NCBI GenBank assembly: GCA_023418915.1
Contig: JAEZYU010000103.1
Coordinates: forward strand, 1 to 64,000
Origin: Bacillota bacterium
GTDB lineage: Bacteria; Bacillota; Clostridia; Acetivibrionales; DTU013
DNA length: 64,000 bases
Direction of reading: 5' to 3'
In this document: positions 24,496 to 32,489 of the stretch, piece by piece
Position numbering within the stretch: the stretch's first letter is position 1
Layout: each line of letters starts with the position of its first letter
Position numbers and translations under genes: made by a program
Notes under the pieces: model-generated
Database searches by the model: none
Told to the model about the DNA's origin: nothing
Seen by the model: only the letters and a program-made list of their open reading frames with translations

Positions 24496-26670
24496 ATGTC
24501 AATCGTAGGTCTTATCATCTTAGCTGTTGTCTTGGCTCTAGCCTTCGCTGCATTTAACTTTGCGAAAGTGAAGAAAATGAATGAAGGCACTGACAAGATG
24601 AAAGAAATCGCCGGTGCTATCCGCATTGGCGCAAATGCATTTATTAGTTATGAGTACAGAGTTCTTTTCTCTGTTGTTGCTGTAGTCTCTATTATCATGG
24701 TGCTTGTTACCAGTTGGCAGGCTGCTGTTGCACTGATTATCGGCTCCATTATGAGCGGAAGCGCCGGTCTTGTAGGTATGAAGATCGCAACTTACGCAAA
24801 TGTACGCGTTTCAAATGAAGCCCGTAACACCAAGGATATAGGGAAGACTGTCAAGGTAGCGTTTCGCGGCGGTTCTGTTATGGGCCTTTGCGTCGGAGGC
24901 TTTGCTCTTTTGGGTCTGTTTATTGTTTATATGATATTTGGGCTTGCCATGGGACAGTTGGATAATCTTGATGAAGTTACCAACTGGATCGGAGTATCTT
25001 TCATACCCTTCACAATGACCTTGTCAGGATATGCTCTTGGATGCTCAATGGTTGCCATGTTCAACCGTGTAGGCGGCGGTATTTATACAAAAGCAGCCGA
25101 TATGGGCGCTGACCTGGTTGGAAAAACCGAAGCCCACATTCCGGAGGATGATCCGCGCAACCCTGCAACTATCGCAGATAATGTTGGCGATAACGTTGGT
25201 GATGTAGCCGGTCTGGGTTCTGACCTCCTGGAAAGCTATGTCGGATCTGTAGCATCCGCTATCATTCTTGCTTATCACCTTGTTCTTTCTGCACAGGCCA
25301 ATGGGGGTAATATTCCGGAAGGGATGCTCTCCAAGCTGATTATGTTTCCATTGTTGTTTGTCGCAGGGGGGTTGATTGCTTGCTGTATTGGTATAGCATC
25401 TCTCTTGTTCAAACGCAAAATGTCAAACGATCCTCATCGTGATTTGAATCTGGCTACCTATATTTCAGCCGGTATTACTATCCTATTCGGATTTATACTG
25501 TCCAGTGTGATATTCGGTGAAATTTCCGACCTTAGCGTTATGAAATTCTCAGCCGGCTGGGCTTCACCGTGGATAGCTGCAGCTATCGGAGTTGCATCAG
25601 GTGTTATTATCGGTGCCATTGCCGAACGCTATACATCTGCTGATTATAAACCCACCAGAAATCTGGCGCATGCCTCTTTGGAAGGCCCTGCGCTGACCAT
25701 CACCCAGGGTCTTGCACTGGGCATGAAGTCCTGTATGGCGCCGTGTGTAGTTCTGGCTGCAGGAATTATTGTATCATTCTATGTTTCAGGTATTTATGGG
25801 GTTTCCATGGCAGCAGTCGGTATGCTTTCCTTCGTAGCTGCAACTGTATCTGTTGACACATACGGCCCCATATCTGACAATGCAGGCGGTATCGCGGAAA
25901 TGTCCGAACTGGATCCCGAGGTTCGCCGCATTACCGACACACTGGACTCTGTCGGCAACACCACAGCTGCCATCGGCAAGGGCTTTGCTATAGGATCCGG
26001 TGCATTGGCTGCTCTGGCACTTATGATTTCTTATCTCTATTCATATAATCAAATCGGTACAGATCTGATACTGAATATCATCGATCCAATGATCCTGGCA
26101 GGAGCGATTGCAGGCGGTGCTTTGCCCTTCCTGTTCTCCGGTATGCTGATTGAGGCTGTTGCCAAAGCTGCCCGTAAGATGGTCGAGGAGGTTCGCCGCC
26201 AGTTCAGAGAGATCCCCGGTATTCTTTCCGGTGCAGAGAAGCCTGATTACAAGACATGCATCGAAATTTCCTCAAAAGGCGCAATAGGCGAAATGAAAGT
26301 ACCCTCACTGATGGCAATCGGCGTACCTGTACTGTGCGGCTTCATCTTTGGACCTGAATTTGTAGGCGGACTGATCATCGGCTGTACTGTAACAGCTATT
26401 ATGATAGCGATCTTTACCGGTAATGCAGGCGGTGCATGGGACAATGGCAAAAAGTATATTGAAACCGGTGCTATAAAAGGCTCCGGCAAGGGCACACCAG
26501 CTCATGATGCGGCTGTCGTAGGTGACACAGTCGGTGATCCGCTCAAGGATACCGTCGGACCATGTCTTGATATCTTTATCAAGATCATGTCTACTGTTTC
26601 TCTTGTTGCGGTCTCTGTATTCAGCCGTTATAATTTGCTTGATTTGATCTCTAAATTGTTCCAAGGCTAA
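24496..26670 (+). CDS. hppA: Membrane-bound K+-dependent H+ or Na+-translocating pyrophosphatase
   Basis: Couples pyrophosphate hydrolysis to export of H+ or Na+. The 724-residue protein has about 16 membrane segments. The substrate-binding signature is GGGIYTKAADMGADLVGK, then IPEDDPRNPATIADNVGDNV and GDVAGLGSDLLESYVGS, with a second acidic cluster GDTVGDPLKDTVGPCLDI near the end. SVGNTTAAIGKGFAIGSG has Ala where K+-independent enzymes have Lys, pointing to the K+-dependent type. Na+ versus H+ specificity cannot be settled by eye. GGGAGGGA precedes the ATG, after about 285 bases of AT-rich intergenic DNA. A perfect terminator follows at 26856. Confidence 0.97.
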   Translation: MSIVGLIILAVVLALAFAAFNFAKVKKMNEGTDKMKEIAGAIRIGANAFISYEYRVLFSVVAVVSIIMVLVTSWQAAVALIIGSIMSGSAGLVGMKIATYANVRVSNEARNTKDIGKTVKVAFRGGSVMGLCVGGFALLGLFIVYMIFGLAMGQLDNLDEVTNWIGVSFIPFTMTLSGYALGCSMVAMFNRVGGGIYTKAADMGADLVGKTEAHIPEDDPRNPATIADNVGDNVGDVAGLGSDLLESYVGSVASAIILAYHLVLSAQANGGNIPEGMLSKLIMFPLLFVAGGLIACCIGIASLLFKRKMSNDPHRDLNLATYISAGITILFGFILSSVIFGEISDLSVMKFSAGWASPWIAAAIGVASGVIIGAIAERYTSADYKPTRNLAHASLEGPALTITQGLALGMKSCMAPCVVLAAGIIVSFYVSGIYGVSMAAVGMLSFVAATVSVDTYGPISDNAGGIAEMSELDPEVRRITDTLDSVGNTTAAIGKGFAIGSGALAALALMISYLYSYNQIGTDLILNIIDPMILAGAIAGGALPFLFSGMLIEAVAKAARKMVEEVRRQFREIPGILSGAEKPDYKTCIEISSKGAIGEMKVPSLMAIGVPVLCGFIFGPEFVGGLIIGCTVTAIMIAIFTGNAGGAWDNGKKYIETGAIKGSGKGTPAHDAAVVGDTVGDPLKDTVGPCLDIFIKIMSTVSLVAVSVFSRYNLLDLISKLFQG

Positions 26671-26716
26671 TTGTGGGTAAAACAGCCGTATCTCAATCGA
26701 ATAGATAGTTCGGCAT

Positions 26717-26850
26717 GTATAACGAGGCGAATTATGTCTCCCGCCTCGTTGAAACGCGTAGAGGTAAGAAAAATTTTCTGCAATCGAAGATTTTTCTTTG
26801 AACAATGCGTTATAACGAGGCTTAGATACCCCCGCCTGGGATGCACGAAG
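26717..26850. repeat. Intergenic modular repeat, composite A-B-A form
   Basis: AACGAGGCGAATTATGTCTCCC, CGCCTCGTTGAAACGCG, AGAGGTAAGAAAAATTTTCT, GAAGATTTTTCTTTGAACAA and TGCGTTATAACGAGGCTTAG follow in order, so the A module (AACGAGGC) occurs at both ends of the B module. It is very close to the copy at 126-250 in its first half but lacks the TAATTTAC palindrome. Confidence 0.88.
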
Positions 26851-26855
26851 AGACT

Positions 26856-26899
26856 AAAAGCCAGTGTCTAAGGATACTGGCTTTTATGTCTTTATTTTT
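26856..26899 (+). terminator. Intrinsic terminator of hppA
   Basis: AAAAGCCAGT (26856-26865) and ACTGGCTTTT (26876-26885) form a perfect 10-bp stem, followed by a T-rich tract. Confidence 0.88.
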
Positions 26900-27141
26900 A
26901 AGTATGGGAAATAAAAGTTCAAAAGGTCATTTTTACAATATCTAGGCTAAAAAGGCTTGCGGCAGTAATAGAACGAGATTCACATCATAAGCGGCGAGTT
27001 GTGCTGATAAAATGAGAAAAAAATATACGATGAACATTATTGAAAGTTGAATAAAATTTGTATATAGGGTATCATATTAATATAGTAACGGCAATGTCTT
27101 TGTTTCTACAAAGTCATCCGATGAAAGGAAGGGACCTTTAT

Positions 27142-27567
27142 ATGTTAGTCAGGAACTGCGCAGGGGGCATAGTCTTCTGCGGGAGCAAGGTGTTTCTCCT
27201 TAAAAACGAGAAGGAGGAATGGATATTTCCGAAGGGTGTCATCCGAAGCGGAGAGCTTCCAAACGAAGTCGCACTGGCAAGAGTTAATGAGGAAGGCGAC
27301 ATTGCAGCAGAAATTGTTTCAACAGCAGGTCACACCAATTATGAGTTCTTTTCCGTAACACGTCAGAAACCGGTCTGTAATAAAATAATCTGGTACATCA
27401 TGAAGTCGAACAATCTTTACTATAAAATCAATGATCAGGAAAAATTTGTGGATGCGGGGTATTTTGAGATAGAAGAAGCTATGAAGCTTGTCACATACAG
27501 TCAGGACAAAGCGCTATTGAATTTATCATACAGAAAGTACAAGGAAATAACCTCTGTAGCCGTTTAA
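27142..27567 (+). CDS. Nudix-fold protein with degenerate Nudix box
   Basis: A 141-residue protein with the Nudix pattern (IVFCGSKVFLLKNEKEEWIF, then the box region GVIRSGELPNEVALARVNEE). The consensus G-x5-E-x7-R-E-U-x-E-E-x-G is only partly kept: R-E is replaced by A-R and the final G by D. The last two glutamates remain. Catalysis may be altered or lost. AAGGAAGGG before the ATG at 27142 is preferred over upstream in-frame ATGs at 27058, 27094 and 27121. A terminator follows at 27650. Confidence 0.78.
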   Translation: MLVRNCAGGIVFCGSKVFLLKNEKEEWIFPKGVIRSGELPNEVALARVNEEGDIAAEIVSTAGHTNYEFFSVTRQKPVCNKIIWYIMKSNNLYYKINDQEKFVDAGYFEIEEAMKLVTYSQDKALLNLSYRKYKEITSVAV

Positions 27568-27606
27568 TATATCGGGAACATATCGGCCTGAATAATGTAA
27601 GGACTA

Positions 27607-27635
27607 ATATTTTCTTTTAAAACGAAGTGTTATAG
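27607..27635. repeat. Intergenic modular repeat, minimal form
   Basis: TATTTTCTTTTAAAACGAAGTGTTATA matches the core of the copies at 16342 and 39892. It lies between the Nudix-like gene and its terminator. Confidence 0.6.
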
Positions 27636-27649
27636 AAAGTGATAAAATG

Positions 27650-27682
27650 GATGGCAGCAGACAATGCTGCCATCTGTTGTTT
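27650..27682 (+). terminator. Intrinsic terminator
   Basis: GATGGCAGCA (27650-27659) pairs perfectly with TGCTGCCATC (27665-27674), followed by TGTTGTTTTC. Confidence 0.75.
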
Positions 27683-27758
27683 TCGGTGATATTGATCAGG
27701 TCTACCGACCGAATATCGCTGTCAAATGTTGGCGATAAAACATGTATAGGAGCGACAT

Positions 27759-28388
27759 ATGCGAAAGGATTATCTGACCGTTTTAAATGAAGCAACTGCC
27801 GAAATGGAGGAAAAGAAATCACGCTTTATTTCAACAGTGAGACCTGTGACTTCTGAGGAAGAAGCGCAGTCTTTTATCAACGGTCTCAAGGCCAGGTTCT
27901 GGAATGCTACGCATAATGTTTATGCATACTATATATGCGGCGAAAGTGAGCTGCAAAAATTCAGTGATGACGGAGAGCCGTCAGGTACTGCGGGACTGCC
28001 TGTATTGGAGGCAATAAAGAAGTCCGGCGTACAGGATGTTGCGGTTGTTGTTACACGGTACTTTGGCGGGACGCTTCTTGGCGCATCAGGATTGGTGCGC
28101 TCTTATGGCAGGAGTGCTGCTCTCGGCATAGAGGCGGCCGGGATAGTCAGAAAGATGCTTTGTGTTGAAGCAATGGTAACGCTTGATTATTCTCTTTTGG
28201 GGAAAATACAGGCAGCGGCGGCTTCAAAGAGATATAGTATAAAGGATACTGTGTACACACAGAACGTTGTTATGTATGTATATGTGCCTGTTGATGAGTA
28301 TGATTGCTTTTGTTCGCTCATGACTGAAGCGTCAAACGGGAGAACAGAAATATCGGCAGGGGAGAAAATCTATATAACAAGGCAGTAG
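27759..28388 (+). CDS. yigZ: YigZ/IMPACT family protein (UPF0029)
   Basis: A 209-residue protein with the IMPACT-family core: EEKKSRFISTVRPVTSEEEA, WNATHNVYAYYI, FSDDGEPSGTAGLPVLEAI and VVVTRYFGGTLLGASGLVRSY. A C-terminal ferredoxin-like DUF1949 domain follows. The family is linked to translation and stress control in eukaryotes; the bacterial role is not settled. AGGAG precedes the ATG. It is followed closely by the CoA-binding protein gene. Confidence 0.94.
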   Translation: MRKDYLTVLNEATAEMEEKKSRFISTVRPVTSEEEAQSFINGLKARFWNATHNVYAYYICGESELQKFSDDGEPSGTAGLPVLEAIKKSGVQDVAVVVTRYFGGTLLGASGLVRSYGRSAALGIEAAGIVRKMLCVEAMVTLDYSLLGKIQAAAASKRYSIKDTVYTQNVVMYVYVPVDEYDCFCSLMTEASNGRTEISAGEKIYITRQ

Positions 28389-28435
28389 ATAATGAATTTT
28401 ATCAACTATTTGATCAAAGTAAGGAGATGCTAAGT

Positions 28436-28810
28436 ATGCTTGAGGAAATGATGCTGGAAAAAAAGGTATGGGCAGTAATAGGGGCAAATGAAAACCCTGA
28501 AAAGTATGGCAACATCATATACAGAAAACTACTTGCCAGAGGCTACAGAGTATATCCTGTCAATCCTAAATATGAAAGTATCGAAGGCAACAAATGTTAC
28601 AGTGATCTTAACTCACTTCCTGAAAAGCCTGATGTGATAAACATGGTAGTTTCTCCAAAGAGGGGCAGACCTGTGTTGGAAGAGGCACAAAAACTGGGTC
28701 TTGAATATGTATGGTTCCAGCCTGGCACATACGATGATGAATTACTTGAGTTTGCACAAGAGAAGGGATTGACCAGTGTCACAGCATGCGTGCTTGTAGC
28801 ACTCAGATGA
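28436..28810 (+). CDS. CoA-binding domain protein (YccU-like)
   Basis: A small single-domain Rossmann protein of the CoA-binding family: WAVIGANENPEKYGNIIYRK, GYRVYPVNPKYESIEGNKCY, NMVVSPKRGRPVLEEA and VWFQPGTYDDELLEFA are all typical. AAGGAG abuts the first ATG (28427), so the second at 28436 is the likely start (124 residues). It is convergent with the histidine kinase gene 20 bases away. Confidence 0.9.
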   Translation: MLEEMMLEKKVWAVIGANENPEKYGNIIYRKLLARGYRVYPVNPKYESIEGNKCYSDLNSLPEKPDVINMVVSPKRGRPVLEEAQKLGLEYVWFQPGTYDDELLEFAQEKGLTSVTACVLVALR

Positions 28811-28831
28811 AATAAACAGTAGATGTGTTAT

Positions 28832-29761
28832 TCAAGTAGTAATAGTATGAGTATCTGAGAATTCAGCCATCACAGCATCATCTGCTATCTGTCCGAAATC
28901 ACATGGGCATGGGTCAGTTAGAGTATCGAGCGTATTGACAGGAAGGTCAATAATAAATTCACTTCCTTTATCCTTTTCGCTGATTATCTTAATATTTCCA
29001 CTGTGCAGCTCAACAAAGGTTTTTACCAGTGAAAGGCCGATACCGCTGCCTTGGCTTTCAGCCGATCGATTGTATCCGGACTGCCTGTATCGGTTAAATA
29101 TTTCATTCTGCTTATCTGGCGGTATGCCAATACCTGTATCTTTGACAGAAATATAAACCCGGTCACCTGACTTGTTTGAGGAAACGACAATGGACCCTCC
29201 GGGCTTTGTAAATTTGATCGCATTTGACAGCAGATTGAGCATTATCCTTTCTATCTTTTCTATATCTAAAGCGATGATAATCCCTTCATCTGATCTTTTA
29301 CAGTATAGAGCGAGCTCTTTTTTCTCTGCATAGGGCTGTACTGAGTGGACTATTTCTTCGAGAAGCATATCAAGATCGCAATTGACAGGCTTCAGGATCA
29401 GATAACCGGCTTCTGATCTGGACAGATCCAGCAGGTTGTTTATCAGCCGCAGTATTGTGTAGCAATTGTACTTTATTGTTTTTAGTTTTTTTTGAACAAT
29501 TTCATCTTGAGGTATGTCTTTACCCTTCAATTCAATCAGCTGGACTGCTCCCAGGATAACGCTGAGCGGCGTTTTGAGCTCATGCGTCATATTTGAAAAG
29601 AATCCCGCTTGCCTATCGGAAGCTTCGATGGCTGCAGCAAGCTGCCTCGACAGCGATCTGTTCTTACGCTGCGATAATATATACAACACTGCCATACCCA
29701 GTATAATAACGAGCAGTATAGTAATCAGTATTATATCAGCCGGTAATGTCTGACGGTCCAT
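28832..29761 (-). CDS. Sensor histidine kinase
   Basis: A 309-residue membrane-anchored kinase with one N-terminal helix (ADIILITILLVIILGMAVLY) and almost no extracellular domain. The H box is FFSNMTHELKTPLSVILG, the N box MLNLLSNAIKFTKPGGS, and the G boxes DTGIGIPPDKQNEIF and SQGSGIGLSLVKTFVELH. There is no PAS or HAMP domain. It must take its signal from the membrane or a partner protein. No response regulator is adjacent; the orphan regulator at 23283 is the nearest candidate. AAAGGGTG precedes the ATG. Confidence 0.94.
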   Translation of the reverse strand: MDRQTLPADIILITILLVIILGMAVLYILSQRKNRSLSRQLAAAIEASDRQAGFFSNMTHELKTPLSVILGAVQLIELKGKDIPQDEIVQKKLKTIKYNCYTILRLINNLLDLSRSEAGYLILKPVNCDLDMLLEEIVHSVQPYAEKKELALYCKRSDEGIIIALDIEKIERIMLNLLSNAIKFTKPGGSIVVSSNKSGDRVYISVKDTGIGIPPDKQNEIFNRYRQSGYNRSAESQGSGIGLSLVKTFVELHSGNIKIISEKDKGSEFIIDLPVNTLDTLTDPCPCDFGQIADDAVMAEFSDTHTITT

Positions 29762-29945
29762 TCAAAGCACACCCTTTATCTTTTAAGCTGTATATGTTAT
29801 CATATATAGTGCGGATTGATAATTTCCTGTTAAAATAAAATATACCAAATATTTACAATTTCATTTATATTTTACACTTTGTTTTCTTTGGTGTAAATAT
29901 ATTTCCGTAAATTGGAAATAAAGTTATCATATTGGAGGTATTAGT

Positions 29946-30692
29946 ATGTCAGGCCATTCAAAATGGGCAAATATCAAAATCAAGAAGGGAAAGACAGATG
30001 CTCAGAGGGGCAAAATATTCACGAAGCTCGGCAGAGAGATAGCAATTGCAGTAAAGCAGGGAGGAGCAAATCCCGAAGCAAATTCCAGACTCAAGGATGT
30101 CATAGTTAAATGTAAAGCGGCAAACATGCCAAATGATAATATTGCCAGAAGCATTAAAAAGGCTGCCGGTGAAGGCGACGGTGCCAGTTATGAAGAAATC
30201 ACATATGAAGGATACGGCCCCGGAGGAGTGGCAGTCATAGTAGAAGCAGCAACCGACAACAGGAACAGGACGGCCGGTGATATAAGACATTATTTCGATA
30301 AATTTGGCGGCAATCTTGGACAGTCGGGAAGCGTACTGTTCATGTTCAATAAAAAGGGTGTTATTCTGATCGAGAAGACAGAAAAACTATCAGAAGACGA
30401 TCTTATGATGGAAGCCCTTGAAGCAGGCGCTGAAGACATGAAAACAGAAGACGAATACTATGAGATCACTACCGAACCCAGTGACTTTACAGCAGTCAGA
30501 GAAGCCCTGGAGAGCAAGGGGTATGAGCTGGTGGAAGCGGAAGTGTCGATGATAGCGACCACAATGGCAAAGCTCACCGATGCCAAGCAGATAGAGCAAA
30601 TGGACCGCCTCATTGAAAACCTTGAGGACATGGACGATGTCCAGAACGTCTACCACAACTGGGAGCAGGATGAGGAAGAGGACGAGGAGTAA
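29946..30692 (+). CDS. yebC: YebC/PmpR family (TACO1-like) regulatory protein
   Basis: A 248-residue protein with the family opening MSGHSKWANIKIKKGKTDA and core segments RGKIFTKLGREIAIAVKQGG, NIARSIKKAAGEGDG and YEGYGPGGVAVIVEAATDNR. The bacterial family has been described as DNA-binding regulators and, more recently, as ribosome-associated factors like mitochondrial TACO1. The acidic C-terminus (EQDEEEDEE) is normal. GGAGGT lies before the ATG. Confidence 0.96.
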   Translation: MSGHSKWANIKIKKGKTDAQRGKIFTKLGREIAIAVKQGGANPEANSRLKDVIVKCKAANMPNDNIARSIKKAAGEGDGASYEEITYEGYGPGGVAVIVEAATDNRNRTAGDIRHYFDKFGGNLGQSGSVLFMFNKKGVILIEKTEKLSEDDLMMEALEAGAEDMKTEDEYYEITTEPSDFTAVREALESKGYELVEAEVSMIATTMAKLTDAKQIEQMDRLIENLEDMDDVQNVYHNWEQDEEEDEE

Positions 30693-30737
30693 GCAATTTC
30701 GTGTAGATTGTGATATAAAAAGGCTATGAAGAAGGTC

Positions 30738-30767
30738 AAGGATCATCGAAGATCAACGATGATCCTT
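30738..30767. terminator. Bidirectional terminator inside the 3' end of the opposing gene
   Basis: AAGGATCATCG (30738-30748) pairs perfectly with CGATGATCCTT (30757-30767), then ATTTTATCC. It serves yebC on the plus strand and is encoded by the last codons (IIVDLR-stop) of the leftward protease gene. Confidence 0.82.
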
Positions 30768-32350
30768 ATTTTATCCAGATCCTTACCATTAAAGTCGAAA
30801 GTGGTTTTTTCAATAGTGTAAACATTGGAATCACCAGCGCTAATTGATTGATTAGAAACTAATTCATAAATGAGGCCATTATATTCAAGATCGATATCAA
30901 GCATACAATCTGTATTGAATGATATTGGGATATCGATTGACTCGATGACATAATCGTTTATTACAGTATTACAACTGATACTATCGACCTTACTTATTTT
31001 TTCAAAGCTTAGCTGAAATGGTTTGGCTGGTACGCCGTTCTTATATGGCTGAATTATCATATTGTATTCGCCATTTTCTGCTACAGCACCGTCAATTCGC
31101 TTGCCATTCCATGTTATTGAGTTTGAACCTGGGGAGCCTTGATTATCTCTGGCTTCATAGACTAATGAGCTGTCAGGATCAATGATTACATAATCGTATG
31201 TACATGGAGATGAAAAATCGATGTTAAAAGTAACAGAATCATATACATTCAGCAGTATATGCTGCTGTAGGTTATTTATGAGGTCTGTAAATACAAATCC
31301 CTCTATTGTGTTGACAGTAAACGCCTTGTAGCTGATATAGCTAAAGCCCTGATCGCCCCAGTCCTTTCCCCATGAGTTCAGAAGCTTGAAGGCCCCGTAA
31401 CCGTCAGAGGAAGCAAATGTATCATCATAACCAACTATCACAAATGCATGCTTGTAAGGAGCGTTTTTCTCAACTGTTATAATGCTTCTTCCGCCATGAT
31501 CCCTGTGGGGATAGTAAAAACCAAAGCCTATGCTATTGCCGGCGACAACAAGATCGCCGGTATTCAGGTACGCTTTTATCCTTTGTATTATTTCTTGATC
31601 TGTCGTGTCAGATTTGCTGTATAATCTGTTCCACTCACGTACTCTATGTGGATATGCTCTTTCGATTGAATCCTGGCTTGGCCGGGTATAATAATCACCT
31701 GAAATGTAGGGAAAGACATCCAATGTGGCGGCTCCGGTCTGCTTAACGAGCTGTGCCGCATCGTTTAGTGTTGCCCCGTAATCTCTTCCGTCATTTATCT
31801 GATTATATATGAATGTTGGACTGAATACATGCTCGGGTAAAATATGATCATTAGTTTTAACAGGCCACAAAAGGTCTTTGGCTTGTTGATAGCTTCTAAG
31901 ATAATATCCTATTGCCCAGCCGACGCAGCTGTTTTCATTTTGCTCTCCGACCGGGGGAAGGTATTCTGAGCCGGAGTGATCTATCGATGCGGGCAATGAT
32001 TCGGAATTTATCCCATACTGCTTCAGGCCAGTGTTTAATATGCCGGCAAGATCTTTGCTGCTATGTGATTCAGTATCGGCTGTAATAAGGCCTGTCCACT
32101 TTGGAGAAAGCTCTTGTGTATCTATGATGATCCAACCATTCTTGATTCTTTTGAGCCTTTTTAAATACATTATGTTGTTCCTGCTTGTAAAAATATCGGT
32201 ATATGCTTCATCTATATACCTTTCTTCTATAAGCTTTTCATCCTGTTCCAATGGGTAATTGTTGTCTGCAAAAGCTTTATGTGAGCTTAGAGCAGATATA
32301 ATGCACAGCATTGCCATTATTATGAATATTACTCTTTTTGATCGAAGCAT
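30743..32350 (-). CDS. Secreted papain-like (C1) cysteine peptidase
   Basis: Starts MLRSKRVIFIIMAMLCIISA, a signal peptide ending near AFA-DN. The protease domain has the active-site Cys in EQNENSCVGWAIGYYLRSY (about residue 141), His in YKHAFVIVGYDD (about 301) and Asn in LNSWGKDWGDQGFSYISY (about 325). A C-terminal FlgD-like beta domain (ITWNGKRIDGAVAENGEYN) and another beta region follow. GAGAGG before ATG 32350 decides the start (535 residues) over an upstream ATG. It lies directly downstream of two surface-protein genes on the same strand, separated by terminators. It may process surface proteins, by inference. Confidence 0.9.
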   Translation of the reverse strand: MLRSKRVIFIIMAMLCIISALSSHKAFADNNYPLEQDEKLIEERYIDEAYTDIFTSRNNIMYLKRLKRIKNGWIIIDTQELSPKWTGLITADTESHSSKDLAGILNTGLKQYGINSESLPASIDHSGSEYLPPVGEQNENSCVGWAIGYYLRSYQQAKDLLWPVKTNDHILPEHVFSPTFIYNQINDGRDYGATLNDAAQLVKQTGAATLDVFPYISGDYYTRPSQDSIERAYPHRVREWNRLYSKSDTTDQEIIQRIKAYLNTGDLVVAGNSIGFGFYYPHRDHGGRSIITVEKNAPYKHAFVIVGYDDTFASSDGYGAFKLLNSWGKDWGDQGFSYISYKAFTVNTIEGFVFTDLINNLQQHILLNVYDSVTFNIDFSSPCTYDYVIIDPDSSLVYEARDNQGSPGSNSITWNGKRIDGAVAENGEYNMIIQPYKNGVPAKPFQLSFEKISKVDSISCNTVINDYVIESIDIPISFNTDCMLDIDLEYNGLIYELVSNQSISAGDSNVYTIEKTTFDFNGKDLDKIRIIVDLR

Positions 32351-32377
32351 AAAGGTCATCCTCTCATAGGTTTTGAG

Positions 32378-32413
32378 TAAAAAAACCAAGAGGTATGATC
32401 TCCTCTTGGTTTT
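32378..32413 (-). terminator. Intrinsic terminator of the 1102-aa surface protein gene
   Basis: AAAACCAAGAGG (32382-32393) pairs perfectly over 12 bases with CCTCTTGGTTTT (32402-32413). Minus-strand exit is a run of seven T residues. Confidence 0.9.
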
Positions 32414-32436
32414 CTTTAGAATAGTTTAAGATTATA

Positions 32437-32465
32437 GTCGGAGGCGGTGCCATTCCGCCTCCGAC
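32437..32465 (-). terminator. Second hairpin in tandem after the surface protein gene
   Basis: GTCGGAGGCGG (32437-32447) pairs perfectly with CCGCCTCCGAC (32455-32465). It is GC-rich without its own T run. On the minus strand it comes before the terminator at 32378, so it may protect the 3' end of a highly expressed mRNA. Confidence 0.7.
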
Positions 32466-32489
32466 TAATGCCACAGGATGATATTACAG

